The notes beneath the pieces are model-generated. The model did not search any database and was not told the origin of the DNA. It saw nothing but the letters and a program-made list of their open reading frames with translations. The translations under genes and the position numbers were made by a program. Below, piece by piece: positions 1 through 9,825 of a DNA stretch of 64,000 nucleotides. Origin of the DNA: a bacterium (GTDB lineage: Bacteria; Myxococcota_A; Bradymonadia; UBA7976; UBA1532). Location of the stretch: contig JAUHYW010000002.1 in assembly GCA_030426085.1 (NCBI GenBank), positions 124,001 to 188,000 on the forward strand, read 5' to 3'. How positions within the stretch are numbered: the stretch's first letter is position 1; the number at the start of each line of letters is the position of its first letter.

Positions 1-2
1 GA

Positions 3-1364
<1,362 letters not shown>

Positions 1365-1371
1365 TACCGGC

Positions 1372-1400
1372 TTGACCGGGCGCCGCCCCTCCCCTACGTT
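1372..1400 (+). promoter_or_regulatory. Sigma70-like promoter for ychF
   Basis: TTGACC (1372-1377), a 17-bp spacer, then TACGTT (1395-1400), in the gap between boxB and ychF and about 40 bp before the ychF ATG. It is one of the better -35/-10 pairs in the window. Assigned by eye; no transcription start is known. Confidence 0.55.
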
Positions 1401-1439
1401 CCGGCCCTTCCTTCACCCCCACCCTCAGCGGAGGCGCCC

Positions 1440-2528
1440 ATGAAGGCCGGGATCGTCGGTCTGCCCAACGTCGGCAAGTCCACCCTGTTCAACGCGCTGA
1501 CCGCCGCCGGGGCCGAGAGCGCGAACTACCCGTTCTGCACCATCGAGCCCAACGTCGGCATCGTGCCGGTGCCCGACGCCCGGCTGGCCCGCATCCAGGC
1601 CCACATCGCCACCCAGAAGGTCATCCCGGCGGTGGTCGAAGTCGTCGACATCGCCGGCCTCGTGCGGGGGGCGAGCAAGGGCGAGGGGCTCGGCAACCAG
1701 TTCCTGGGCCACATCCGCAACGTCGACGCGGTGCTGCACGTCGTGCGCTGCTTCGAGGACGCCGACGTGACCCACGTCGACGACAGCGTCGACCCGCTGC
1801 GCGACATCGAGACCATCGACACCGAGCTGATCCTGGCCGACCTCGACTCGATGGAGCGCCAGATCGACAAGCTGCGCAAGAAGGCCCGGGCCAATGACGC
1901 GCCGAGCAAGGAGCGGCTGGCGGTCTACGAGCCGGCCCTCGCGCTGCTCGAGGACGCCAAGCCCATCCGGGCCGGCGAGTGGGACGCGGCTCAGGCGAAG
2001 CACCTGCGCGACGGCGGCTTCATCACCCAGAAGCCGGTGCTCTACGTGTGCAACGTCGACGAAGGCGCCGCCGCCGAGGGCAACGCCATGGTGGAGACGG
2101 TGCGGGCCCACGCCGAGGGCGAAGGCGCCGGCTGCATCCACATCTGCGCCCAGATCGAGGCCGAGATCTCCGAGCTCGACGAGGCCGAGCGCACCGAGTT
2201 CCTCGCCGACATCGGCCTCGAAGAGCCCGGCCTGCACACCCTGGCCCGCGCGGCCTATGACCTGCTCGGCCTCCAGACCTACTTCACCGCAGGAGAGAAG
2301 GAGGTCCGCGCCTGGACCATCCCGGTCGGCGCCAAGGCGCCCCAGGCGGCGGGCGTGATCCACACCGACTTCGAGAAGGGTTTCATCCGGGCCCAGGTCT
2401 ACGGGCTCGACGACCTCGAGCAGTTCAAGAGCGAGGCGGCGCTCAAGGCGGCGGGCAAGCTGCGGGTGGAGGGCAAGGAGTACGTGGTGCAGGACGGCGA
2501 CATCATGCACTTCCTGTTCAACGTCTGA
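1440..2528 (+). CDS. ychF: Redox-regulated ATPase YchF
   Basis: OBG-family P-loop protein that prefers ATP over GTP and associates with ribosomes; conserved in nearly all bacteria. The 362 residues match the family length (~363). The G1 loop GLPNVGKST is at residues 7-15, the DIAGLV Walker B/G3 region follows near residue 68, and the base-specificity loop reads NVDE in place of the classical NKxD, which is the YchF signature explaining ATP preference. The C-terminal TGS domain is seen as [15 protein letters not shown] through [13 protein letters not shown]. The start is ATG with a purine-rich upstream sequence (AGCGGAGGCGCCC). It follows boxB by 75 bp but has its own promoter, so it is probably a single-gene unit. 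Confidence 0.97.
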   Translation: MKAGIVGLPNVGKSTLFNALTAAGAESANYPFCTIEPNVGIVPVPDARLARIQAHIATQKVIPAVVEVVDIAGLVRGASKGEGLGNQFLGHIRNVDAVLHVVRCFEDADVTHVDDSVDPLRDIETIDTELILADLDSMERQIDKLRKKARANDAPSKERLAVYEPALALLEDAKPIRAGEWDAAQAKHLRDGGFITQKPVLYVCNVDEGAAAEGNAMVETVRAHAEGEGAGCIHICAQIEAEISELDEAERTEFLADIGLEEPGLHTLARAAYDLLGLQTYFTAGEKEVRAWTIPVGAKAPQAAGVIHTDFEKGFIRAQVYGLDDLEQFKSEAALKAAGKLRVEGKEYVVQDGDIMHFLFNV

Positions 2529-2563
2529 GGCGGCAGGCACGCGCCGTCCGGGGCGACACACGC

Positions 2564-2593
2564 TCGACGGCACACCGGATACAGGTCTATACT
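2564..2593 (+). promoter_or_regulatory. Promoter of the toxin-antitoxin operon
   Basis: TCGACG (2564-2569), an 18-bp spacer, and a near-consensus TATACT (2588-2593). It lies 21 bp before the first possible ATG of the antitoxin, leaving a very short leader. Such modules are usually autorepressed at this point by the antitoxin, but I could not define an operator. Confidence 0.45.
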
Positions 2594-2614
2594 CCGACCA
2601 TCCTGCCGACTAAC

Positions 2615-2929
2615 ATGCGAGTCATGCAGATGGCCACCAGACCCCTCCGAGTCAGCGACGACATCCTGCCTATCGGCGAGGCCAAGGCCCACCTCTCGCG
2701 CATCCTGCGCGAACTGGCCGAGCGCGGGCGACCCGTCGTCATCACCCAGAACGGCCGGCCCGCCGGGGTCGTGATCACCCCGGCGGAGTACGATCGGCTG
2801 ACGTATCGCGAGCGGTTCGTCTCGGCCGTCGAACAGGGCCTCGCCGAAGCCGAGGCCGGCGTCGGCTATACGAGCGCGGAGGTGCGGGCCATCCTCGCGC
2901 GGGATCTCGAGGAGTTGTCGGGCGCGTGA
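2615..2929 (+). CDS. Phd/YefM-family antitoxin
   Basis: Antitoxin and likely autorepressor of a type II toxin-antitoxin pair. The N-terminal half has the Phd/YefM DNA-binding fold pattern: DILPIGEAKAHLSRILREL, then RPVVITQNGRPAGVVI, then PAEYDRL. The C-terminal ~40 acidic residues would be the disordered toxin-wrapping segment. It is 104 residues from the first ATG; in-frame ATGs at 2624 and 2630 are equally possible because no Shine-Dalgarno sequence separates them. Its stop overlaps the toxin start (GTGA), indicating translational coupling. A TATACT promoter lies just upstream. Family assignment is secure; the specific subfamily is not. Confidence 0.88.
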   Translation: MRVMQMATRPLRVSDDILPIGEAKAHLSRILRELAERGRPVVITQNGRPAGVVITPAEYDRLTYRERFVSAVEQGLAEAEAGVGYTSAEVRAILARDLEELSGA

Positions 2930-3234
2930 GAGTCATCTGGGAGGGTCGGGCACTGGGCGACCTTCGACGTATTCAGCTCTATGTCGCGCAGGACGACCCG
3001 GCCGCCGCCGCTCGATGGGTCGCTCGCCTCATAGCGCGCGCCGAGGCCGTCACCGACCTCCCCTATTCGGGTCGTAAGGTGCCCGAAATCGGTCGGGAGG
3101 ACGTGCGCGAAGTCATCGTGAAGGGGTACCGCATCGTCTATGCGGTCTCAGAGGCGTCCGTTCGGATCCTGACTATATTCGAGGGGCATCGCCGCTTGCC
3201 GAGCGACGCATCGCTCGATGAGCCGGGCGACTGA
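2926..3234 (+). CDS. RelE/ParE-family toxin
   Basis: Small basic toxin (102 residues) of the RelE/ParE superfamily, either a ribosome-dependent mRNA endonuclease (RelE type) or a gyrase poison (ParE type); the sequence alone does not separate these. Seen are the N-terminal WEGRALGDLRRIQLYV helix, a central YSGRKVPE, and the typical beta-strand core REVIVKGYRIVYAV followed by ILTIFEGHRRLP. The GTG start overlaps the antitoxin stop by 4 nt. It appears full length, with no frameshift, so the module may be active. Loss of the upstream gene would be expected to be toxic, as in other such pairs. Confidence 0.87.
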   Translation: MRVIWEGRALGDLRRIQLYVAQDDPAAAARWVARLIARAEAVTDLPYSGRKVPEIGREDVREVIVKGYRIVYAVSEASVRILTIFEGHRRLPSDASLDEPGD

Positions 3235-3260
3235 GAGCGGGCCCGGCTCGGGCCACCCGG

Positions 3261-5051
3261 CTACTTCTTGAACAGCCGCTCCAGATCGGCCAAGGCCTGG
3301 GCCCGGCTGATGTTGCCGCCCGCCGGGCGGGGGCCGCCGAAGCCGCCGGACTGCTTGCGCCGGCCGCGGCCGGGGATGTCGTCGAGCGGCACGCCGCCCC
3401 GGCCACCCGCGTCGCGGCGGGGGCCGTCGACCCGGTCGCCGTAGCCCGCCGGCTTGGGCGCCGCCTGACGGTCGGGGCGCATCGACAGCGAGATGCGGCG
3501 CCGGCCGCGGTCGACCCCGAGCACCCGGGCCTTGACCTGCTGCCCGACCGTCACGACCTCGTTGGGGTCGTTGACGAAGTGGTCGGCCAGCTCGCTGACG
3601 TGCACCAGCCCCTCGTGGGACAGGCCGATGTTGATGAAGGCCCCGAACTGGGTGATGTTGGTCACCACCCCGTTGACCTCCATACCCGGCCGCAGATCGT
3701 CGACGTTCTTGACCAGCGGGTTGAGCGGGCGGTTGGCCGGGCGGGCCGCGGTGCGGGGCGCGGCGCTGCTGCGGGCCCGCTCCAGATCACCGGGGCCGAC
3801 CCCGGCCCGGGCGAGCACCCGCATATCGTCGAGAGCCGCGCGCAGGTCGTCCTGATCCAGCTCGTGCTGATACTCGGCCAGCCCCAGGCCGGCGGGGTCG
3901 ATGGTCAGCCAGGTGTCCATCGGCTGCAGCGCGCGCCGGGCGAGCACCAGCGCCTGCTTGATGGGAGTGCTGTCGCCCTCGGGGGTGGCGGCGCAGGCGG
4001 CCTTCATCGCCCGGCCGTCGGCCCGGAGCACCGTCAGCCCGCCGAAGCCCCGGACGAGGCTCTCGAGCAAGCCCCGGCGGGGGCTCTGACTCGGCAGGAC
4101 CACCGCTTCGACCGGGTGGCGGCCGATGATCTGCTCGACGGCCCGCACCGGGTCGCCGTCCACGTCGGCCAGCCCCGAGCCGACCATGCGCCCGTCGCGC
4201 AGGGCGATGGCGACACCCAGGGGCCCGCCGGAGGGCACGCCGACGGCGGCGACGATGGGGTGGTCGGCCTTCTCGGCGGTGAGCATGCCGAGCCACGTGT
4301 TGCACGCCTGCCGGACCGCGAGGAACTCGGCCTCTTCGTCCTTGAGCGCCCGGGCCCACTCTTCGAGGTCGGTCAGCACCAGGGCGTCGAGCAGGACCTC
4401 GGCGTCGCGCCCGGCGGCCACCGCGGCGAGTTGCACCGCGCGGGCCTCGACCTGCTCCTCCATGCGCTCGCGGGGCAGTTCGAAGGTCAGCCGCAGCGCG
4501 CCGAGGCGCTCGCCCCGGCGGATGGCCAGCCACCGGTGCCCGGCCACGTCGGCCAGGGTGGTGCGCCCGCAGTAGTCGCCGTAGGTCTCGACCAGCTCGG
4601 GCAGGTCGGTGTCGAGTTCGACCTTCAGCGGCGCGATCTTGCGCACGATGGCCAGGCACGCCTTCCACAGCGCCATGACCGCCTTCATCGCGTCCCGTCG
4701 GCGGTGCTCCGAGGCCCGCCCCGGCGGGGCGAGCGCCTCGGCCCGCTCGAGCACGGCGACCTCATGGCGGGCGACGGTCTGCTTGAGCAGGTTCCAGGCG
4801 ATGGCGTGCTGGCCTTCGCGGCGGCGCAGCTCGGCGACCTGTTGCAGGTAGGCCTGATGCTCGCTGTAGCGCCGGTGCGCGCGCCAGATGCCGAGCAGGA
4901 CGAGGGGGGTGAGCGAGGTCGTGCGCTTGCGGATGACCGCCTCGAAGCCGGCGCCCTCTTCGATGAGCTGACCGATGGCCTCGATGTCGTGCGGGGTGAC
5001 CGGGAGGTCACCCAAGGCGCGAGTTCGCTGGATGTAGGTCGACAGGCGCAT
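3261..5051 (-). CDS. Tex-like S1 RNA-binding protein (degenerate paralogue)
   Basis: 596-residue cytoplasmic RNA-binding protein related to the transcription accessory protein Tex but shorter (Tex ~770) and divergent. The N-terminal ~220 residues resemble the helical Tex N-terminus (LEERAxRxRRRDAxKA-like region near 115). The middle holds a YqgF/RNase H-like part (GVAIALRDGRMVGSGLADV; VEAVVLPSQ). The sequence IDPAGLGLAEYQHELDQ corresponds to the Tex motif that normally reads NPxGxGxYQHD. A clear S1 domain follows near residues 455-525 (GVVTNITQFGAFINIG; GLVHVSELAD; GRRRISLSMR). The last ~70 residues are Gly/Arg/Pro-rich and probably disordered. The ATG has GGAGG about 14 nt upstream. It converges with the toxin gene. 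It is probably a Tex paralogue with a changed role. Confidence 0.75.
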   Translation of the reverse strand: MRLSTYIQRTRALGDLPVTPHDIEAIGQLIEEGAGFEAVIRKRTTSLTPLVLLGIWRAHRRYSEHQAYLQQVAELRRREGQHAIAWNLLKQTVARHEVAVLERAEALAPPGRASEHRRRDAMKAVMALWKACLAIVRKIAPLKVELDTDLPELVETYGDYCGRTTLADVAGHRWLAIRRGERLGALRLTFELPRERMEEQVEARAVQLAAVAAGRDAEVLLDALVLTDLEEWARALKDEEAEFLAVRQACNTWLGMLTAEKADHPIVAAVGVPSGGPLGVAIALRDGRMVGSGLADVDGDPVRAVEQIIGRHPVEAVVLPSQSPRRGLLESLVRGFGGLTVLRADGRAMKAACAATPEGDSTPIKQALVLARRALQPMDTWLTIDPAGLGLAEYQHELDQDDLRAALDDMRVLARAGVGPGDLERARSSAAPRTAARPANRPLNPLVKNVDDLRPGMEVNGVVTNITQFGAFINIGLSHEGLVHVSELADHFVNDPNEVVTVGQQVKARVLGVDRGRRRISLSMRPDRQAAPKPAGYGDRVDGPRRDAGGRGGVPLDDIPGRGRRKQSGGFGGPRPAGGNISRAQALADLERLFKK

Positions 5052-5231
5052 GCCGTCCGCCGTGCCTCCGGGTGTGGTCGAATCGCTCGGGCGCCCCGGC
5101 AGCCGATGCTGCGCGGCGGGACCGCCGGACAGTTCTTCGAGAGACCTGAGAGCGAGGTTGCCATGCGGGAATGCGAGCGCGCCCGCGCCGCAGACGCTCG
5201 ACTATTACAGATGTGTTTCACCGGATCGAGC

Positions 5232-5261
5232 AAAAAACGGTCGGCGCGTCCGGCGGGCGCC
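5232..5261 (-). terminator. Intrinsic terminator after the aminotransferase gene
   Basis: Read leftward, the stem GGCGC (5261-5257) / GCGCC (5247-5243) with a 9-nt loop is followed by GACCG and a run of six T (A-run at 5237-5232). A second perfect hairpin, GCACCG-TAAG-CGGTGC, sits just before it at 5281-5266. T-runs are rare in this GC-rich window, which makes the site stand out. It would end the HCCA-isomerase/aminotransferase transcript. Confidence 0.5.
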
Positions 5262-5307
5262 CCCTGCACCGCTTACGGTGCCCCCCTTACGGGTATCCTG
5301 GGTGCCG

Positions 5308-6429
5308 TCAGAGCCGATGGAAGCCGCGGATGGCCGCCACCACCCGGGCGAGCGCGTCGGGGCCCAGCTCGGGCTGGATCGGCAGGGCGAGCGCCTCGGC
5401 GCAGGCCTCCTCGGCGGCCGGGAAGTCCCCCGGCCCGTGACCCAGCCCGGCGAAGCACGGCTGGAGGTGCAGCGGACCGGGGTAGTAGACCATCGTGCCG
5501 ATGCCCTGCTCGGCGAGGTGGGCCCGCAGCACGTCCCGCCGGGCGGCGCGGATGACGTACTGGTTGAAGACGTGCGCCCCGTCGACGGTGGCCGCAGGCG
5601 GTGTCACCAGGCCCCGCTCGACCAGACCCGACCCGGCGAACAGCTCGGCGTAGCGGGCGGCGTTGGCCTGTCGCCCCGCGGCCCAGCCGTCGAGCAGCGG
5701 CAGCTTCACCGCCAGCACCGCCGCCTGGAGGGCGTCCAGCCGGAAGTTGCCCCCGACCTCATGATGAAAATACTTCGGCTTCGCCCCGTGCACCCGCAGC
5801 ATGCGCAGCCGCTCGGCCAGCGCGGGGTCGGTCGTGGCCACCGCCCCCGCGTCGCCGAAGGCGCCCAGGTTCTTCGTCGGGTAGAAGCTGATGCAGGTGG
5901 CTGCCCCGTGGTGCCCGGTCATGCGCCCCCGCAGCGTCGCCCCGAGCGCCTGGGCCGCGTCCTCGACGATGGGCGGGGCCTGCGGGTCGTCGTAGAGGCC
6001 GCCGAGGTCGGCCATCTGCCCGAAGAGGTGCACCGGGATGATCGCCCGGGTCTTCGGCCCGATGGCCGCCCGGACGCCGGCTTCGTCCAGGTTGAAGGTC
6101 ACCGGGTCGATGTCGGCGAAGCGGGGCGTGGCCCCCAGGCGGGCGACGACCCCGGCGGTGGCGAAGAAGCTGAACGGGGTGGTCAATACCTCGTCGCCCG
6201 GGCCGACGCCGAGCGCCATCAGCGCCACCAGCAGCGCGTCGGTGCCCGAGGAGACGCCCACCGCGTGCTCCAGGCCCATGTAGGCCGCCAGATCGGCCTC
6301 GAACGCCTTCACCTCGGCGCCCAGGATGAGCGATTGGCTGTCGACGACCCGGGTGATGGCCGCCAGCGCCGCGTCCCGGTACTGGGCGAGCTGGGCTTTC
6401 AAGTCGAGGATCGGGATCGGCGTCGGCAC
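5308..6429 (-). CDS. DegT/DnrJ/EryC1-family PLP aminotransferase
   Basis: Pyridoxal-phosphate aminotransferase (373 residues) of the family that transfers an amino group to keto-sugars of lipopolysaccharide, capsule or antibiotics. Key signs are GVSSGTDALLVALMALG (PLP phosphate region), the pairing Asp in VEDAAQALG, the Schiff-base Lys in SFYPTKNLGAFGDAG, and the C-terminal YYPGPLHLQPCF. The start is GTG at 6429, preceded at 5 nt by a strong GAGGAGG; longer readings of this frame only run into the neighbouring gene. It lies 29 bp downstream of the HCCA-isomerase gene and is probably co-transcribed. The substrate is unknown because no other nucleotide-sugar genes are near. Its transcript probably ends at the terminator near 5232. 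Confidence 0.9.
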   Translation of the reverse strand: MPTPIPILDLKAQLAQYRDAALAAITRVVDSQSLILGAEVKAFEADLAAYMGLEHAVGVSSGTDALLVALMALGVGPGDEVLTTPFSFFATAGVVARLGATPRFADIDPVTFNLDEAGVRAAIGPKTRAIIPVHLFGQMADLGGLYDDPQAPPIVEDAAQALGATLRGRMTGHHGAATCISFYPTKNLGAFGDAGAVATTDPALAERLRMLRVHGAKPKYFHHEVGGNFRLDALQAAVLAVKLPLLDGWAAGRQANAARYAELFAGSGLVERGLVTPPAATVDGAHVFNQYVIRAARRDVLRAHLAEQGIGTMVYYPGPLHLQPCFAGLGHGPGDFPAAEEACAEALALPIQPELGPDALARVVAAIRGFHRL

Positions 6430-6458
6430 GGGGCCTCCTCGGTGGCGGGGTGCGGCGG

Positions 6459-7673
6459 TCAGCCGCAGGCCGGGCGCCAGCCATCCAGCGCCCGGCGCAG
6501 CATGGGGATGCGGTCCTGACCCCAGATGAGCATCGGCTCGGCGTCGGGCGCGCTGCGCACCTCGAAGGTGGGCACCCCGCACGCGCCGGCCGCCTGCGCC
6601 GCCTCGGTGTTGGCCCGCAGCGCCGCCTTGACGGCCGGGTCGGCGGTCGCGGCCAGCACCGCCTCGGGGTCGAAGCCGGCCTCGGCGATGATCGGGGCGA
6701 GGTGCTCGGCGTCGTCGATGCGCCGGTCTTCGGCCCAGGCGGCCCGGTACAGCGTCGGCGTCAGCCGGGGTTCGGCCAGCGCGGCCCGCAGCGGCAGCAG
6801 GCTGCGCATCGGGAAGTGGCTCGGGAAGCGGAAGTCGACCCCCCACCACGCGGCCCAGTCGGCCAGATCGCGGGCCACGTAGCGCCGCTTGGGCGGGTTC
6901 ATCTCGAACAGCGGCACGTCGGGGGTCCCGATGGCCCGGAACAGCCCGCCGAGCAGGATCGGGGCCCACTCGAGCTGCGCCCCGTGGGCCTCGACGACCC
7001 GCTCGATCTGCGTCGCGGCGAGGTAGCTGAACGGGCTGGCGAAGTCGTGGAAGAAGCGGACGCGCCCCCCGCGGCTCTTCGCGGTGTCGCGTTCGGGGGC
7101 CCCGCCCAGCGCCGCTTCGACGAAGTCGAGCCGGTCCTGGCCCCAGATCAGCCGCCCGTCGATGTAGAACGCCGGCACCCCGAAGACCCCTCGCTCGGCG
7201 GCCTCGGCGGTGGCGTCGAACAGGCCCTGGCGCGCCGCGGGGCGATCGATGACGGCCCCGTCGAGCCCGTGGGCGGCGGCGATCTCGCCCAACACCGCCC
7301 GATCGGCGATGTCCCGCCCCTCGACCCAGTAGGCCCGATACAGCGCGTGGCTCAGCTTCGGGCGGGTGGCGTCGTCGGCGGCGACGCACAGCCGCATGGC
7401 GTCCACCGAGCGCCGGGGGTGGGCCCGGGGCATCTGGAGCGGCACGCCCCAGTGGTCGGCCCAGCGGTGCATGTCGAGCAGGTTCAGCCGGGCCCGGGGC
7501 GCGCTCATCGCCTGCATCGGGTTCTGCGTGCGGCCGATGTGGCGGAAGATCCCGCCCAGCAGGAGCGGGCGCCAGCGCACCTCGGCGCCGCAGCGGGCGG
7601 CGAGGGCCTCGATGCGGGTCGAGGCGAGGTAGGCGTAGGGGCAGACGATGTCGTAGTGGAAGTCGACGTGCAT
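6459..7673 (-). CDS. Tandem 2-hydroxychromene-2-carboxylate isomerase-like (DsbA-fold) fusion
   Basis: 404 residues made of two homologous ~200-residue halves of the HCCA-isomerase/kappa-GST family (DsbA-like thioredoxin fold). Half 1 begins VDFHYDIVCPYAYLAST and half 2 FFHDFASPFSYLAATQ; each then has W.P.LLGG(I/L)FR.IG and ends GVPAFYIDGRLIWGQDR or GVPTF...LIWGQDR. Family members usually have a single domain of ~200 residues and use glutathione to isomerise aromatic-ring-fission products or act as related oxidoreductases. The glutathione-contacting Ser of the S-P-Y motif is Cys in half 1 and conserved in half 2, so the halves may differ in activity. ATG start at 7673. First gene of a two-gene unit with the aminotransferase; divergent from the lipoprotein at 7780. 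Confidence 0.82.
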   Translation of the reverse strand: MHVDFHYDIVCPYAYLASTRIEALAARCGAEVRWRPLLLGGIFRHIGRTQNPMQAMSAPRARLNLLDMHRWADHWGVPLQMPRAHPRRSVDAMRLCVAADDATRPKLSHALYRAYWVEGRDIADRAVLGEIAAAHGLDGAVIDRPAARQGLFDATAEAAERGVFGVPAFYIDGRLIWGQDRLDFVEAALGGAPERDTAKSRGGRVRFFHDFASPFSYLAATQIERVVEAHGAQLEWAPILLGGLFRAIGTPDVPLFEMNPPKRRYVARDLADWAAWWGVDFRFPSHFPMRSLLPLRAALAEPRLTPTLYRAAWAEDRRIDDAEHLAPIIAEAGFDPEAVLAATADPAVKAALRANTEAAQAAGACGVPTFEVRSAPDAEPMLIWGQDRIPMLRRALDGWRPACG

Positions 7674-7779
7674 GGGGCCATCATGTCCCGCCGGGGCCCC
7701 GCCGTCCACCGCCCCCGACCGGCTTGCGCCGTCGGAGGGGCGGGGCCAACATGGCTGCGGGGAGACCGGAGGGACTGGC

Positions 7780-8652
7780 ATGCGCGGAGCGATGATGGGG
7801 AGCGGGGCGCGATGGATCGCTCTGTGCGCGGTGTTCACGGGCGGGTGCTTCGCCCCCGGAGGGGACGGCGGCAACGGCGGTGGGGAGGCCGACGCGATCG
7901 TCATCGGCCAGCCCATGCCCGACATGGCGCCGATGCCCGAGGCCGACCCGCTGCGGGACTACTGCGACGCCCGGGCGGAGGCGATCTGCGGGTGGGCCTA
8001 CGGCTGCTTCGGCGCCACCGGCACGCTGGCCGCGTTCGAACTGACCGGCCCCGAGCTGGAGGACTGCGTGGCCGATCAGGCCGAGGGGTGCCACGCCGAT
8101 CTGAGCGACCGCGAGGCCCGGGGCACGCTGAGCTTCTCGGCCGAGGGCGGCGCCCGCTGCGCGACCGCGCTGCGCGACGCGCCGTGCCTCGAGACCCCGC
8201 CCGCCTCGTGGGTCGGGCAGTGGCAGGACTACGTGCAGAACCAATGCGGCGGGGTGGCCCGGGGGCTGGTGGCGACCGGCGACGCCTGCGCCGTCCAGGC
8301 CGACTGCGCGACCCCGGCCGACGCCTGCGTCGACGGCGCCTGCGCCCCCATCCCGGCAGAGGTGCTGGTGCAGGCGTGCGACGGCGGCGACGACCTGGGG
8401 CTGCCCGCGCCCGACCCCGACTGTCCCACCGGGACCTGCGTGCTCGTCGAGGGCGGCGGCATCTGCTCGGCGTCGTGCGCCGGCGGTCGGGGCTGCGGTG
8501 AGAGCGGGGTGTGCCTCGCAGCGCAGACGGTGGCCGGCGCGATCCGGCCCTACTGCGCCCTGGCCTGCGCCGCGGAGGGCGACCCGACCTGCCTCGAGCT
8601 GAGCTGCGACCCGATCAACGCCGACGGCGACGAGCGGGTCTGCTCGCCCTGA
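7780..8652 (+). CDS. Cys-rich secreted lipoprotein, unknown function
   Basis: 290-residue predicted lipoprotein. The N-terminus MRGAMMGSGARW leads to a hydrophobic stretch and a lipobox-like FTGGC, then a Gly/Asp-rich and Met/Pro-rich linker (IGQPMPDMAPMPEADP). The mature part is unusually rich in cysteines arranged in small motifs (YCDARAEAICGW; DACAVQADC; DACVDGACAP; GICSASCAGGRGC), suggesting a disulfide-stabilised cell-surface protein like others common in Myxococcota. The chosen ATG has GGAGGG 7 nt upstream. Transcribed divergently from the isomerase gene. No enzymatic motif was recognised. Confidence 0.7.
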   Translation: MRGAMMGSGARWIALCAVFTGGCFAPGGDGGNGGGEADAIVIGQPMPDMAPMPEADPLRDYCDARAEAICGWAYGCFGATGTLAAFELTGPELEDCVADQAEGCHADLSDREARGTLSFSAEGGARCATALRDAPCLETPPASWVGQWQDYVQNQCGGVARGLVATGDACAVQADCATPADACVDGACAPIPAEVLVQACDGGDDLGLPAPDPDCPTGTCVLVEGGGICSASCAGGRGCGESGVCLAAQTVAGAIRPYCALACAAEGDPTCLELSCDPINADGDERVCSP

Positions 8653-8672
8653 CGCCCCGCGAGCCCGCGGTT

Positions 8673-8701
8673 GCATCGGCTGGGGCCGATCGCTAACGTC
8701 C
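8673..8701 (+). promoter_or_regulatory. Promoter of dus, predicted to give a leaderless mRNA
   Basis: TTGCAT (8673-8678), a 17-bp spacer, and TAACGT (8696-8701). The dus ATG begins at 8707, which is where transcription from this -10 would be expected to start. No Shine-Dalgarno sequence precedes the ATG, supporting leaderless translation. Confidence 0.5.
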
Positions 8702-8706
8702 GCCCG

Positions 8707-9825
8707 ATGAACCCCCTGCCCGCCGGCTTCGACCTCGGCCCCCTGCGGGTCGACCCGCCCACGGCGCTCGCGCCGATGGAGGGCATCACCGATCGGCCGT
8801 TCCGCCGGCTCATCCGGGGCCTCGGCGGATGCGGGCTGACGGTGACCGAGTTCATCCGCAGCGACCAGCTCGCCAAGCACGACAAGCGGGCCTGGGCCAC
8901 CGCCGAGCTGGACCCCGACGAGCACCCGGTGAGCATCCAGATCTACGGCCGCGACCCGCGCAGCATGGCCGAGGCGGCCGTGCAGTGTCAGGAGATCGGG
9001 GCCGATGTCGTCGACCTCAACCTGGGCTGCCCCAGCAAGCGGGTCACCGGGGGGTGCAGCGGCTCGGCGCTGATGCGCGAACCCGAGCTGGCCCGGGCGA
9101 TGTTCGAGGCGGTGGCGGCGGCGATCGAGATCCCGATGACGGTCAAGATGCGGCTCGGCTGGGACCACGAAGCGCTCAACGCGCCGCTCATCGCCCGCAT
9201 GGCCGAGGACGCCGGCGCGCGGATGATCGCGGTGCACGGCCGGACCCGCATGCAGATGTACACCGGCGTCGCCGACTGGCGCCGGGTGCGGGAGACCGTC
9301 GACGCGGTGCGGATCCCGGTGCTGGTCAACGGCGACATCCTCACCGTCGAGGACGGCGTGCGGGCGCTGACCGAGAGCGGCGCCGCCGGGGTCATGGTCG
9401 GCCGGGGCACGATGCGCGACCCGTGGATCCTGCGGCGCATCGCCGATCGGCTGGCCGGGCGGACCCCCTACCGCCCGCCGCTGGCCGACCGGGAGGCGGT
9501 GCTGCTGCGCTACTTCGAGATGATCCGGCTCGACGCCGAAGAGAGCGCCGCCCGCGCCCGCCGCAAACGGGTCGACCCCACCCGACGGGCGGTCGGGCGC
9601 ATGAAGAAGGTCACCGGCTACTTCACCCGAGGCCTGCCCTACGGCGCCGAGCTGCGCGACGCGATCTTCCACAGCTTCGAGATCGAGCCGATCCGGAACG
9701 CGGTGCGGGCGTGGTTCGCCCGGGTGGCGGCCGAGGGCATCGTCGACGGCTTCGCCCGGGTGTACGACGACGACGAGCAGCGCTACGCCGAGGGCGACGA
9801 CCGCACGCTGCAGCGGGCGTCGTGA
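8707..9825 (+). CDS. dus: tRNA-dihydrouridine synthase (Dus family)
   Basis: FMN-dependent enzyme that reduces specific uridines of tRNA to dihydrouridine; cytoplasmic. The 372-residue protein has the Dus TIM-barrel signature: APMEGITDRPFRRL near residue 20, the catalytic-cysteine motif NLGCPSKRV with nearby GCSGSALM, VKMRLGWD, the HGRTR phosphate-binding segment, LVNGDI and VGRGTMRDPWI. It most resembles the DusB/DusA-type bacterial enzymes; the exact target position cannot be told. The ATG at 8707 was chosen because it starts the family N-terminus and sits right after the promoter. The stop overlaps the next gene's GTG (GTGA), so the two are coupled. Confidence 0.92.
   Translation: MNPLPAGFDLGPLRVDPPTALAPMEGITDRPFRRLIRGLGGCGLTVTEFIRSDQLAKHDKRAWATAELDPDEHPVSIQIYGRDPRSMAEAAVQCQEIGADVVDLNLGCPSKRVTGGCSGSALMREPELARAMFEAVAAAIEIPMTVKMRLGWDHEALNAPLIARMAEDAGARMIAVHGRTRMQMYTGVADWRRVRETVDAVRIPVLVNGDILTVEDGVRALTESGAAGVMVGRGTMRDPWILRRIADRLAGRTPYRPPLADREAVLLRYFEMIRLDAEESAARARRKRVDPTRRAVGRMKKVTGYFTRGLPYGAELRDAIFHSFEIEPIRNAVRAWFARVAAEGIVDGFARVYDDDEQRYAEGDDRTLQRAS

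Noticed and set aside
3579-5555. Long plus-strand frame opposite the Tex-like gene
   Set aside because: Gly/Pro/Arg/Gln-rich shadow of a coding strand with recognisable S1 and Tex motifs; no homology-like motif of its own.
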